Shown piece after piece: positions 16,860 through 25,721 of a DNA stretch of 64,000 nucleotides. Numbering within the stretch: position 1 is the stretch's first letter; every line of letters begins with the position of its first letter. Under the pieces are notes generated by a model. It saw only the letters and a list, made by a program, of their open reading frames with translations, was not told the DNA's origin and did not search any database. The DNA is taken from assembly GCF_024609215.1 (NCBI RefSeq), contig NZ_JANIPD030000012.1, forward strand, positions 124,001 to 188,000, in the 5' to 3' direction. The DNA is from Curtanaerobium respiraculi (GTDB lineage: Bacteria; Actinomycetota; Coriobacteriia; Coriobacteriales; Eggerthellaceae). A program made the position numbers and the translations under genes.

Positions 16860-19214
16860 ATGAAGAAACTATGCTGCCTCATGAGTTTCGCGCTGGCGCT
16901 CAGCGTATGTATGCCCGGGGGTCTCAGCGCATTCGCCGCGGATGATGTGGCGGCGACGGCTCCGGAGGCCCCCGCCGCAACCGTCGGGCAAGGCGGCGAA
17001 GGCGCCGCTACCGACCAAGCCGCCGAGAAGGCTGCCGCCACCCCGGAGGACGAGGCACCTGAGGTCGGCATTTCGGTATCGGCGGGAGAACGGGCGGTTC
17101 CCGCCGACGACGGGAAGGCGAAAGCGGCCGACGAGTCCGGCGCAAATGCCACCAGGGCCGGTCCGGATGTTGATTCGAAGGCCGGACCGGGCGAAGCGGC
17201 TGAGGCAAGCGATGCCGGGGAGGTTGACGCGGACAATGTAACGGCTGCGCCCGATACCGCAAAAGCTCCGGCCGCCCCTCTTCTGAGGGGTCCCAAGGCT
17301 CCCGCTACCCCGAAGGCGGTCGACACGACCGTCTCAGACCTGCGGATCCAGCGCACTGACGGCAGCACCCCCACGAGCTTCTACTCCTATGAGACGTTCT
17401 ATCTGAAGATGAAATGGGATGCGAGCCAGAACGGCGCCAACCTGCACGAGGGGGACTACTTCGACATCACGCTCCCCGACAGCATGAGGTTCCCGTCCGA
17501 CACGACGGCGCGCGACTTCAACCTGTACGTTCCCGGCAGCACCACGGTGATCGCCACGGCGCACGTAGACCCGGGCCCCGGCGATAACGGCGGCAAGGTA
17601 CGAGTCACCTTCACGGACTGGGTCGAGGGCAAGGAGAAGGTCAACGGGTCGATCGACCTGCTCTCCAAGTTTAACCGGGAAAAGATAAAGGAAGGCGAGG
17701 GCAACACCTTCAACGTGACGGTCAGCGGGAAGGTCATCCCGGTCACCGTCAAGATTGACGGGGCCCCGAACCTTGACGACGACGAGGTGCTCGCCAAGTG
17801 GGGTGCCAAGGTAGACGGACAAGACGGCCAGGCCCAGTGGTGGGCTCGCCTCAACTACGCTAAGGCGACCCTCACCAACGTGACGGTATCCGACCAGCTC
17901 ACGGGTGGTGACGGCAGCGAGAAGTACATCGAGGGCAGCTTCAAGCTCTATAAAGTCAAGCTTGACCCCAAGGGCCATTCCATAGGCGACCCCGAACTGG
18001 TTAGCCTCGACGGCAAGCTCACCATCGCTTCCGACGGTCAGTCCTTCACCATCAACCTGGGCGATGTGAATGGTCAGCAATACAGACTGAGATACAGGAC
18101 TACCTACACGCCCGGCACGACGCTGAACAACACTATGTTGCTCAACTCCATCGAGAAGAGTATTGACAAGCTGGCAATCTATCACTCTGCCGAATCCGGC
18201 GGCTCGGGCAGCGGTGACCTCGCAAACAAGATCAAGCTCATCAAAGTCGATGCGGACGACACCTCCGTCGCACTCGCGGGGGCGGTCTTCACGGTGACCG
18301 CGCCCGACGGCTCCACGTTTACGCTCACGACCGGTGCGGACGGCACGGTGACCTCCGGCGCTTTAACTTCCGGCACTTACAAGGTGAAGGAGAAGATGCC
18401 CCCTAAGGGTTACCTATCTAACGACGAGGAGTTCACCCTCGACGTCAACGTGTCAGGCGGCGCCGTCAAGACCGTGGCCGACGAGCGGGAGAAGATCGAT
18501 ATCCCCGTCACCAAGAAATGGATCGGCCCTAAGGGCTCTGCCGTCACCGTGAAGCTGATGGCGAACGGAGCCGACACTGACAAGGACGTCACGCTGAACG
18601 CGGACAACAACTGGACATCGTCGTTCGAAGGCATGCCCAAGTACACCACAGCCGGAGACGAGATCAGCTACACGGTGACGGAAGCCGAGGTATCCGGAGT
18701 CGATGTCGGCAAATACAAGATCGCAATCTCGGGTGATGCGGCGAGCGGCTTCACCATCACGAACACCGACAAGGAGACCGTGAACATCTCAGGTTCCAAG
18801 GTGTGGAATGACGACGGCGACCGGGATGGCATGCGTCCCGAGTCCATCACGGTGCGTCTGCACGCCGACGGGGCGGAGAAGGCCATAAGGACCGTGACGG
18901 CCGCCGACGGCTGGGAGTGGTCCTTTGACGGCCTCGTCAAGTACGATTCCACCGACGGCCACGAGATCTCCTACACCGTCGAGGAGGCTGACGTCCCGGC
19001 CGGCTACGAGTCCAAGGTGACGGGCGACGCCCAGAAGGGGTTCACCATCGAGAACTCCCACCAGCCTACCGAAGGGCAGCCGCCCGCAAAGACGGGAAAG
19101 CCGACGGGCTCGAGGATGCCGCGAACCGGCGATGACGCTAACCTCGCTGGCCTCGCCGTCACGGGAGCCGCCGCGCTCGGCGTCGCGATCGCCGCGAGGA
19201 GGAGGCGCAGCTAG
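16860..19214 (+). CDS. Sortase-anchored Cna-B surface adhesin with MPRTG sorting signal
   Basis: A 784-residue secreted wall protein. Residues 1-26 are a signal peptide ending AFA. An Ala/Pro/Glu-rich spacer runs to about 150. Residues about 153-450 form two adhesin domains of the SdrG/collagen-binding kind (HEGDYFDITLPDSM). A SpaA-like domain follows at about 454-544 (AGAVFTVTAPDG), then two Cna-B repeats at about 546-637 and 640-733. The sorting signal is MPRTG at about 753, followed by a hydrophobic helix and RRRRS. The M replaces the usual L of LPXTG. The second of two adjacent ATGs is chosen because AAGGAG is seven bases upstream. A decayed relative lies at 26119-27539. Confidence 0.88.
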   Translation: MKKLCCLMSFALALSVCMPGGLSAFAADDVAATAPEAPAATVGQGGEGAATDQAAEKAAATPEDEAPEVGISVSAGERAVPADDGKAKAADESGANATRAGPDVDSKAGPGEAAEASDAGEVDADNVTAAPDTAKAPAAPLLRGPKAPATPKAVDTTVSDLRIQRTDGSTPTSFYSYETFYLKMKWDASQNGANLHEGDYFDITLPDSMRFPSDTTARDFNLYVPGSTTVIATAHVDPGPGDNGGKVRVTFTDWVEGKEKVNGSIDLLSKFNREKIKEGEGNTFNVTVSGKVIPVTVKIDGAPNLDDDEVLAKWGAKVDGQDGQAQWWARLNYAKATLTNVTVSDQLTGGDGSEKYIEGSFKLYKVKLDPKGHSIGDPELVSLDGKLTIASDGQSFTINLGDVNGQQYRLRYRTTYTPGTTLNNTMLLNSIEKSIDKLAIYHSAESGGSGSGDLANKIKLIKVDADDTSVALAGAVFTVTAPDGSTFTLTTGADGTVTSGALTSGTYKVKEKMPPKGYLSNDEEFTLDVNVSGGAVKTVADEREKIDIPVTKKWIGPKGSAVTVKLMANGADTDKDVTLNADNNWTSSFEGMPKYTTAGDEISYTVTEAEVSGVDVGKYKIAISGDAASGFTITNTDKETVNISGSKVWNDDGDRDGMRPESITVRLHADGAEKAIRTVTAADGWEWSFDGLVKYDSTDGHEISYTVEEADVPAGYESKVTGDAQKGFTIENSHQPTEGQPPAKTGKPTGSRMPRTGDDANLAGLAVTGAAALGVAIAARRRRS

Positions 19215-19254
19215 CGCACCGACGGTCCCATAAGCCAAACCGGCTTCGCCACAA

Positions 19255-19291
19255 GGCCGGACGACGCCCCTCGCGGGCCCGCCGTCCGGCC
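19255..19291 (+). terminator. GC-rich hairpin after the adhesin gene
   Basis: GGCCGGACG (19255-19263) pairs with CGTCCGGCC (19283-19291), with further pairing inside the loop. It starts 41 bases after the adhesin stop. There is no U tract, so termination by it alone is uncertain. Confidence 0.45.
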
Positions 19292-19392
19292 CGATGCTGT
19301 GTCGTGGTGAGATTCGATTGCTCTGCATCGCTCCATCATGCGAAAGTGCTACGATGCTCACGTACTCGAGATACCTGTGGGAAGGACCTGCA

Positions 19393-20574
19393 ATGTACAA
19401 TGCCGAAATGCGCGCTTTGGGCGATGCGCCCTCTCCCATCCGCAAGCTGTTCGCGTACGGTGCGCAGCGCAAGAAGGAGATCGGTGCTGAAAACGTGTTC
19501 GATTTCAGCATCGGAAATCCCAGCGTTCCCGCTCCAGCATCGGTAGGGAGGACGATCGTCGAGCTGGGCCAGAGCGATCCGGTGAAAGTGCATGCGTATA
19601 CGCAGAGCGCCGGCGACCCCGAAGTCAACCAGACGATCGCCGAGGCGTTCAACCGGCGGTTCGGCACCGATTACACGGGGAAGAACATCTACCTGACGGC
19701 AGGCGCCTCCGGCGCCGTCTCCGTGACGCTCAAAGCCCTGATCGAGCCAGAGGACGAGGTCATCGCCATCACGCCGTACTTCCCGGAATACCGCATCTGG
19801 ACGCATGTGCACGGCGCGAAGCTCGTGGAGGTGCCGGCGCGCGCAGACAATTTCGAAATCGACCTTGCCGCTATGGAGGCGGCGATCACTCCGCATACGA
19901 AGGTCGTGATCATCAACAGCCCCAACAACCCGGTTGGCGTGGTTTACAGCCGGAAAAACCTCGAGGGTCTCGCCTCCCTGCTGGCACGCAAGAGCAATGG
20001 GTTCGGCAGCCCGATTTTCATCCTTTCCGACGAGCCGTATCGCGAGTTGGTGTACGGCGGGCGCGAGGTCCCGTGGGTGCCCAGCCTATACGACAACACC
20101 ATCGTCTGCTACTCGTGGAGCAAATGCCTGAGCCTGCCGGGCGAGCGCATGGGGTTCGCGCTGGTTCCGCCCCAAGCAACCGAAAGCGCCGCCCTGTTCA
20201 ATGCGGTGTGCGGTGCGGGCCGTGCGTTGGGGTACATCTGCGCGCCCAGCTTATTCCAGAAGGTCATCGCGGCATGCGTGGACGAGCCGGCGGATATCGA
20301 ATCGTATGAGACGAACCGCGAGCTCCTCTGCGGGATCCTCGACGAGTTCGGCTACGATTACATCGAGCCGCAAGGTGCATTCTACCTGTGGGTGAAGGCG
20401 CTCGAGCCCGATGCGGAGTCGTTCAGCGAGCAGGCGAAGAAGCACGAGCTGCTGCTCGTGCCCAGCAACGCCTTCGGCGTCGAAGGTTGGGTTCGCCTCG
20501 GGTATTGCATCGATGAGCAAACGATCCGCAACAGCCGCGACGCATTCGGCGCCTTGAAGCGCGATTACGAATAA
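19393..20574 (+). CDS. PLP-dependent class I/II aminotransferase
   Basis: A 393-residue fold-type I aminotransferase (AspC/AAT superfamily). Visible motifs are DFSIGNPSVPAP, NSPNNPVGVVYS, the aspartate in LSDEPYRELVY, and the PLP lysine in CYSWSKCLSLPGERMGF. The amino donor and acceptor cannot be assigned. The ATG at 19393 has GGAAGGA upstream. The gene stands alone between the adhesin and the small SOS-like locus. Confidence 0.85.
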   Translation: MYNAEMRALGDAPSPIRKLFAYGAQRKKEIGAENVFDFSIGNPSVPAPASVGRTIVELGQSDPVKVHAYTQSAGDPEVNQTIAEAFNRRFGTDYTGKNIYLTAGASGAVSVTLKALIEPEDEVIAITPYFPEYRIWTHVHGAKLVEVPARADNFEIDLAAMEAAITPHTKVVIINSPNNPVGVVYSRKNLEGLASLLARKSNGFGSPIFILSDEPYRELVYGGREVPWVPSLYDNTIVCYSWSKCLSLPGERMGFALVPPQATESAALFNAVCGAGRALGYICAPSLFQKVIAACVDEPADIESYETNRELLCGILDEFGYDYIEPQGAFYLWVKALEPDAESFSEQAKKHELLLVPSNAFGVEGWVRLGYCIDEQTIRNSRDAFGALKRDYE

Positions 20575-20594
20575 GAACCCTTTGGCTGCGCGGG

Positions 20595-20622
20595 TTGAAA
20601 AGCGAACATATGTTAGTATATC
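20595..20622 (+). promoter_or_regulatory. Promoter with LexA-like SOS box
   Basis: TTGAAA at 20595-20600 and TATATC at 20617-20622 (16-base spacing) bracket CGAACATATGTTAG at 20604-20617. The latter differs at one position from the Gram-positive/actinobacterial LexA consensus CGAACNNNNGTTCG; the core AACATATGTT is a perfect palindrome. Placing the box between -35 and -10 is typical of a repressed SOS promoter. No binding data exist for this sequence. Confidence 0.6.
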
Positions 20623-20675
20623 GATGCTAGCGTAGTTCGCACCCGGGCGGAGCTTCCGTAAAGGAGGCGATGCCT

Positions 20676-20798
20676 ATGAGCCTTGTTCGTGAGATCCCGT
20701 CCGGTCTTGGGTCGGCATCAAGTGTGATGGCGCCGATTCTTGCCATGTTGGGGGAAAATAAGCGCAAGCGGATGTATCGAGAGCGTGAACGCGAATAG
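20676..20798 (+). CDS. 40-residue ORF behind a LexA-like box, unknown function
   Basis: The ORF starts MSLVREIPSGLG, has a mildly hydrophobic middle (SSVMAPILAMLG), and ends with a very basic/charged tail (NKRKRMYRERERE). AGGAGG sits eight bases before the ATG at 20676, a strong site, and an intrinsic terminator overlaps the stop codon. So promoter, binding site, ORF and terminator form a self-contained unit. No homologue is recognised. Small SOS-induced proteins in other bacteria block division or depolarise membranes, but assigning such a role here would be a guess. Confidence 0.6.
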   Translation: MSLVREIPSGLGSASSVMAPILAMLGENKRKRMYRERERE

Positions 20799-20819
20799 GC
20801 CAGTTGCAGCTGGCCTATT
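20794..20819 (+). terminator. Intrinsic terminator overlapping the mini-ORF stop
   Basis: AATAGGCCAG (20794-20803) and CTGGCCTATT (20810-20819) form a ten-base-pair perfect stem with a six-base loop. The stop TAG of the 40-residue ORF lies in the left arm. The stem ends in A/T on both sides, so it could work in either direction. Confidence 0.7.
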
Positions 20820-20909
20820 CAAAATAGCTCGTTTCGCCTGCGCCTAAGGTAGCCATTCGCGGGTTTCGCTGGCGCTTGTGATATAGCATGGTTTGAGGAG
20901 CAGCTGGAT

Positions 20910-22310
20910 ATGAGCGAGATCAAGTGCCCGAACTGCGGGACGGTGTTCACGGTCGATGAAAGCGGGTACGCGCAGATCGTTGCCCAGGTGCGCGACGCGG
21001 AGTTTGCTCGCGAGCTGGAGCGGCGCGAGGCCCAGCTGAAGGATGCGGGCAGCAGGGAGACCGAGCTGGCGGTGCAGAAGACGCGCGCGGAGCTCACGGC
21101 GACCGTGACCTCCCAGCAGGCGGAGATCGCACAACTCAAGCAGCAGGTCGCTTCCCAAGCCCAAACGTTCGAGGCGCAGAAGCGGCTTGCCGTCTCGCAG
21201 GCCGCCGCTGCTGCCGAAAAGCAGCGCGATGCGCTGGCGGCGCAGATAGCCTCCGAGCGCGCTGCGGCCCAGGCGGAGCTTGCCGCCGTGCAGCAGAGGG
21301 CGGCATCCCAGCTGGAATTGGAGCGAGCGAAGGCGGCACGCGAGATCGATGCGGCGAGAGCGCAAGTCGAGCGGCAGCGTGTGCAGACCGCTTCCCAACT
21401 TGCCCTAAAGGAGGCCGAGGGCGCGAAAGCCGCCAGCGAGCTGCGCGCTCGGATGGACGAGAGGCTTGCCGAGCAAGAAGGATTGATCAAATACCAGAAC
21501 AGCGAAATCGAGCGGTTGCGCGATATGAAGGCGCGCCTTTCCACCAAGCTCGTGGGAGAGTCGTTGGAGCAGCACTGCCAAAGCGAATTCAACAGGATCC
21601 GCGCCACGGCGTTCCCGCATGCCTATTTCGAAAAGGACAACGATGCGAGCGACGGCACCAAAGGCGACTTCATCTACCGGGAATCCACGGATGACGGGAC
21701 GGAATTCATCTCCATCATGTTCGAGATGAAGAACGAGGCGGACGAATCATCCGATAAGAACCGTCACAAGAACGAGGAGTTCTTCAAAAAGCTCGATGCA
21801 GACCGCACGAAGAAGGGCTGCGAATACGCGGTGCTGGTCACGCTCCTTGAGCCGGATAGCGAGCTGTACAATCAGGGAATCGTGGATGTGAGCTGGCAAT
21901 ATCCCAAAATGTACGTTATCCGCCCGCAATTCTTCATACCGCTCATCAGCATATTGCGCAACTCCGCCGCAAGCTCCGTCTCGGCGCGAAGGGAACTTGC
22001 GGAAATCCGCCAGCAGAACATCGACATCACCACCTTCGAGGACAAGATGGAGAAGTTCAAAGACGGGTTCGCGAAGAATTTCGTCTCAGCGAGCAATCGG
22101 TTCGAAACCGCAATCGACGAGATCGACAAGACTATCGCACATCTTCAGAAGGTGAAGGAGAATCTCACCAGCAGCGAGCGGCAGCTGCGCCTTGCCAACG
22201 ACAAAGCGCAGGATCTGACGATTCGGAAGCTCACGTATCGGAACCCCACGATGAAGGAGAAGTTCGACGAGGCCCGTCGCGCCTCCGCCGGAAGGACCTC
22301 AGGCGAATGA
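20910..22310 (+). CDS. DUF2130 protein with long coiled coil
   Basis: A 466-residue protein. It begins with a half zinc-ribbon (KCPNCGTVFTVDESGYAQIV), continues with about 180 residues of Ala/Glu/Arg-rich coiled coil, and ends with the DUF2130 domain (PF09903), recognised by GDFIYRESTDDGTEFISIMFEMKNE. The acidic and lysine residues in that domain have been likened to restriction-type nuclease folds, but no activity is established. It is probably cytoplasmic. A GGAGCAGC site precedes the ATG. It stands alone. Confidence 0.82.
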   Translation: MSEIKCPNCGTVFTVDESGYAQIVAQVRDAEFARELERREAQLKDAGSRETELAVQKTRAELTATVTSQQAEIAQLKQQVASQAQTFEAQKRLAVSQAAAAAEKQRDALAAQIASERAAAQAELAAVQQRAASQLELERAKAAREIDAARAQVERQRVQTASQLALKEAEGAKAASELRARMDERLAEQEGLIKYQNSEIERLRDMKARLSTKLVGESLEQHCQSEFNRIRATAFPHAYFEKDNDASDGTKGDFIYRESTDDGTEFISIMFEMKNEADESSDKNRHKNEEFFKKLDADRTKKGCEYAVLVTLLEPDSELYNQGIVDVSWQYPKMYVIRPQFFIPLISILRNSAASSVSARRELAEIRQQNIDITTFEDKMEKFKDGFAKNFVSASNRFETAIDEIDKTIAHLQKVKENLTSSERQLRLANDKAQDLTIRKLTYRNPTMKEKFDEARRASAGRTSGE

Positions 22311-22385
22311 GGGGTGCCTTCGAATAGACGGGAGGCTATGGAGGCTCTACCGCATCCGTCTTGCCGATGCGCGCCGCCTTAGCGT

Positions 22386-23219
22386 TTAGCCGAACGCGTG
22401 CGAGAGGCTGCCGAAAATGATCTTGCCCACCTCCGTGAGGACGATCTGAGCGCCCCTGAATATCGCGGAGAGCGTCGTGGCGAGCGTGCTGCCGAACCGG
22501 TCGGCGAGCATCGTCTCGATATTCTGGAACACGTAGGGATTCGTAGTGAGGAAATAGGTGGTGAATCCGATGGCGGCGACCGCGACGATGATGCCGACGA
22601 TGACCTTCGCATGAGATTTGCGGGGTTCCTCGGCGGCGAAGACCGTCTGCTGGGGCGTCGCATACTCCACCCTCGGGGCATGGGCGGGCCCCATCTGATC
22701 GGTGCCGCCGCGCATCCTCGCTGCGGGATCGACCATCCCAGGCATTTGCATGGTCGCCTGGGCGCTCATACCGCCCGTCCAGCCGGCGGGGCGTTCGGAC
22801 GACCACGAAAGATCGTCCCAGTTGCCCATATCCAAGACGCTGCTGTCGTAGGCTGGCTCGACCTCCACGTCGAAACCGGTTAAATCGGGCTCGACGCGGG
22901 GGATTGCGGGCGCGTTATCCCGAGAGAACGCCGCCGCGGTTGCGGAAAGGGGAACGGCGCCGATGACCATCGTTTCGTCCTCATGGGCGGATGGGGAATT
23001 GGACGAGGACGGCTGGGTTAGGCTGGCGGACGGCAGAACCGATGTCTTTTGCGCCTCGCTTTCGCTTGAGGGGTCGAGGGGCGCGATGACGGAGGTTTTC
23101 TGCTCGTCCGCGCTACCGGGGTCTTCGGGGAAGTCGGGAACGGGGGCACCGCAATATGCGCAAAACCGCGCGTTATCATGCAGCTGTTTGCCGCAACGTA
23201 TGCAATAGCGTGCCGCCAT
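22386..23219 (-). CDS. Zinc-ribbon protein with single transmembrane helix
   Basis: A 277-residue protein. The N-terminus is a zinc ribbon with two CXXC pairs (YCIRCGKQL and FCAYCGAP). A long Ser/Pro/Glu-rich linker follows, then one transmembrane helix (AKVIVGIIVAVAAIGFTTYFL) and a short outside tail (NPYVFQNIETMLADRFG). Such proteins are common in this class of bacteria and have no known function. AAAGGGCGGG precedes the start. It is convergent with the DUF2130 gene. Confidence 0.7.
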   Translation of the reverse strand: MAARYCIRCGKQLHDNARFCAYCGAPVPDFPEDPGSADEQKTSVIAPLDPSSESEAQKTSVLPSASLTQPSSSNSPSAHEDETMVIGAVPLSATAAAFSRDNAPAIPRVEPDLTGFDVEVEPAYDSSVLDMGNWDDLSWSSERPAGWTGGMSAQATMQMPGMVDPAARMRGGTDQMGPAHAPRVEYATPQQTVFAAEEPRKSHAKVIVGIIVAVAAIGFTTYFLTTNPYVFQNIETMLADRFGSTLATTLSAIFRGAQIVLTEVGKIIFGSLSHAFG

Positions 23220-23389
23220 GCCCGCCCTTTCTTCTCATGAATCGGATGCGAGCATCTTACCCGTTCGAACGATGCGGGGATTCGCTTTCATGAAACGGTA
23301 GCGAAACCGACACGTGTCGTGTTGGCCGCGCCGACCCTTCGAAGCCGACGCCCCGCGTGGCTTGGCGCAGTGGGCTGCGCGCGAAACGG

Positions 23390-23420
23390 GAATGCCGCGG
23401 TCGCATCGGCCGCGGCATTC
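23390..23420 (-). terminator. Hairpin downstream of ferritin gene
   Basis: GAATGCCGCGG (23390-23400) pairs perfectly with CCGCGGCATTC (23410-23420), a stem of 11 base pairs, starting 22 bases after the ferritin stop on the minus strand. Only three T residues follow, so the terminator call is moderate. Confidence 0.55.
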
Positions 23421-23442
23421 GCTTCATGGGGTGCAAGGTCGA

Positions 23443-23958
23443 TTATGCGGTGGTCAAAGGGCTGGCCTGGGTATATGCGCGGCCGGCATATTCCTGGTCG
23501 AGGTCGTACAGGGCCTTCGCGTCGCCGCCGAAGAGCTTCATCTTGGCGATCATGTCCTGGGCGTTCTCCTCCTCTTCGCCCTGCTCTTGAATGAACCACT
23601 GCAGGAATTGCATGGTGCGGTAGTCGTGCGCTTCCTCCGCAGCGGTGTAGATGCCGTTGATCAGGCTGGTGACGTACTTCTCATGCTCCAGCCCGGCTTC
23701 CAGCGGCTGCAGGTGATCGGTGAACGTCATGTCGGGCTTCTCGATGGCGTCAAGCTCGATATGCTCGTTGTTCGCATGCATGTAGTTGCGGAAGATGAGG
23801 GCGTGATCGCGCTCCTCCTGAACCTGGACCATGTACCAGTTGGCGTAGCCGTCAAGGCCCTCCTCCTTGTAATAGTCCGCGAAGGACAGGTACAGGTAGG
23901 CGCTGAAGAGCTCCTTGTTGATTTGCTGGTTGATGAGTGCTGAAACTTTTGGATCCAT
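23443..23958 (-). CDS. Ferritin (non-haem, FtnA type)
   Basis: A 171-residue four-helix iron-storage protein. The ferroxidase ligands are in place: E16 in NKELFSAYLY, and E49 and H52 in QEERDHALIF, with further E and Q residues in helices C and D (AAEEAHDY, FIQEQGEEEENA). It should assemble as a 24-mer that oxidises and stores iron in the cytoplasm. AAAGGAAG precedes the ATG. No iron-box operator is obvious. Confidence 0.92.
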   Translation of the reverse strand: MDPKVSALINQQINKELFSAYLYLSFADYYKEEGLDGYANWYMVQVQEERDHALIFRNYMHANNEHIELDAIEKPDMTFTDHLQPLEAGLEHEKYVTSLINGIYTAAEEAHDYRTMQFLQWFIQEQGEEEENAQDMIAKMKLFGGDAKALYDLDQEYAGRAYTQASPLTTA

Positions 23959-24079
23959 GTGCGACTTCCTTTCATCAAGTTGCTCGATCGAATCGATGAT
24001 ACCGCGTTCGCGAGGCGAATTCGGAACGTTCGTGCGAATACGACGTTGCTTTCACCGCACCATCACGTTGTGTGTCACA

Positions 24080-25432
24080 ATGGCGCGCATGAAGAAGCAG
24101 ACGAGCCATTGCAAACCTCCCCCTGGGGGCAAAACGGCATCGAGGGCGCGTTCCCCGAAGGGCGCCTCCGTTCGCGGTAGGAGCGTGAAGCCCACTCGCG
24201 ATCCGAGCGGTATCTGCCCGATTGCCCGCGAATGCGGGGCATGCAGCGCCATCGACGTTCCCTATGATCAGCAGCTCACGCGGAAGCAGCGCATCGTCGC
24301 AGACTTGTTCTACGATATCGCAGGCTCCGATTCGTCCCTCCCCCCTATCGTCGGGATGGAGGATCCGTTTCGCTACCGCAATAAGATTGCCAGCCCGTTT
24401 GCGCCCGGACGGCCCGCGAAGCCGCGGGGGGAATCCAAGGGCAAGAAGGTCCCGCCGCGGCGTGAGATCCTCTGCGGCATGTACGCAGCGGGAACGCATC
24501 GCATCATCCCGGTGCAGAGTTGCCCGGTCGAGCATCCCAGCGGGCGGCGCATCGTCAACGCGGTCCGCGCCGTCATGCAGCGCTACGGGGTTGAACCGTA
24601 TGACGAAGACGCCGGTACCGGCTTCATGCGCCATTGCGTTGTGCGCGTGGGGCATGAAAGCGGGGAGGTCTTGGTAACCCTTGTCACGAACGGAAGGGAG
24701 TTTCCCGGCGGGCGCAATTTTGCTCGTGAACTGGTAAAACGTTGCCCCGAAATCACCACAGTCGTACAGAATGTGAACGCCCGCGCCACGAATGCCATAT
24801 TGGGGACGGAGGAGCATACGCTTTTCGGCCCGGGGTTCATCCTCGACACGCTGTGCGGATTGAGCTTCCGCATCTCTTCCCATTCCTTCTATCAGGTGAA
24901 CGGCGTGCAGACCGAGGTGCTCTACCGGACCGCTATCGAGGAAACGCACTTGGGGGGTGCGGGCGGTGCGAACCGTCCGATAACCGTAATGGATGCGTAT
25001 TGCGGCACCGGAACCATCGGCCTGGTGGCGGCTGCTTCGGCGGAAAATGTGCAGGTGATCGGCGTCGACAACGTGGAGTCGGCCATCCGCGACGCCCGCC
25101 AGAATGCGGCGCACAACGGCATCGGCAACGCCGAGTTCGTCGTCGATGATGCGGGGGCGTTCATGCGCCGCTACGCGGACGAAGGGCGCTCGCTCGACGT
25201 CCTCCTCATGGATCCGCCCCGCGCGGGGTCGAGCCCTGAGTTCCTCGAAGCCGCGTGCGCTCTCAAGCCGCAGCGCATCGTCTATATCAGCTGCGATCCC
25301 GAAACCCAGGCGCGCGACGCGAAGTATCTGCGCAAACGTGGATACCGTCTCGATTCGCTCCGCCTGGTCGACATGTTCCCCCATACCGATCACATCGAGA
25401 CGGTAGTCTTGATGTCGAGGAAAGACACATAA
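24080..25432 (+). CDS. 23S rRNA (uracil-C5)-methyltransferase, RlmD/TrmA superfamily
   Basis: A 450-residue SAM-dependent methyltransferase. Cysteines in CPIARECGACSA and a later Cys fit the [4Fe-4S] site of RlmD-type enzymes. The SAM-binding motif is MDAYCGTGTIGLVAA. The catalytic nucleophile Cys is in RIVYISCDPETQARD, followed by DMFPHTDHIETVVL. It should methylate a uridine of 23S rRNA; the exact position (747 or 1939) is not decided by sequence. A basic low-complexity N-terminus of about 60 residues makes the start uncertain (24080 or 24089). Confidence 0.87.
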   Translation: MARMKKQTSHCKPPPGGKTASRARSPKGASVRGRSVKPTRDPSGICPIARECGACSAIDVPYDQQLTRKQRIVADLFYDIAGSDSSLPPIVGMEDPFRYRNKIASPFAPGRPAKPRGESKGKKVPPRREILCGMYAAGTHRIIPVQSCPVEHPSGRRIVNAVRAVMQRYGVEPYDEDAGTGFMRHCVVRVGHESGEVLVTLVTNGREFPGGRNFARELVKRCPEITTVVQNVNARATNAILGTEEHTLFGPGFILDTLCGLSFRISSHSFYQVNGVQTEVLYRTAIEETHLGGAGGANRPITVMDAYCGTGTIGLVAAASAENVQVIGVDNVESAIRDARQNAAHNGIGNAEFVVDDAGAFMRRYADEGRSLDVLLMDPPRAGSSPEFLEAACALKPQRIVYISCDPETQARDAKYLRKRGYRLDSLRLVDMFPHTDHIETVVLMSRKDT

Positions 25433-25567
25433 GAGGTTCGAAAGCCCTTGATTCCAAGCACTTTTTGGGTCTCCCTTCTTCGAGCGAGTGGAAACGGCAA
25501 ACGCTCCGCGAGAACTTATCCAAGGACGATGCCGGTCAAACAGCGGCAGGGTTGAGTAGCCGATCTA

Positions 25568-25721
25568 GGGAACCGCTGATGAATTCCGCCAGCCCGAGAA
25601 CGACATGCTGGCGCCGGAGCGGCTCGATCCTCGTTCGCGCACGCCTGCGCTCGCTCGGCTTCCGCCGCTTTGGCACTCAGCCCGCCGTCCCCGGCCAAGG
25701 CGGAATTCATCAGTGCTTCCC
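25568..25721. repeat. MITE-like repeat, copy A, with near-perfect terminal inverted repeats
   Basis: A 154-bp non-coding element. Its ends, 25568-25590 and 25699-25721, are inverted copies sharing TGATGAATTCCGCC; the match extends outward to ATCTAGGGAA / TTCCCTAGAT. A second copy at 58737-58892 is more than 90 percent identical by eye. The interior can also fold back (GACGGCA versus TGCCGTC). No transposase is inside, so it would be moved in trans. GGGTTGAGT occurs on both sides of the insertion. Confidence 0.75.
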
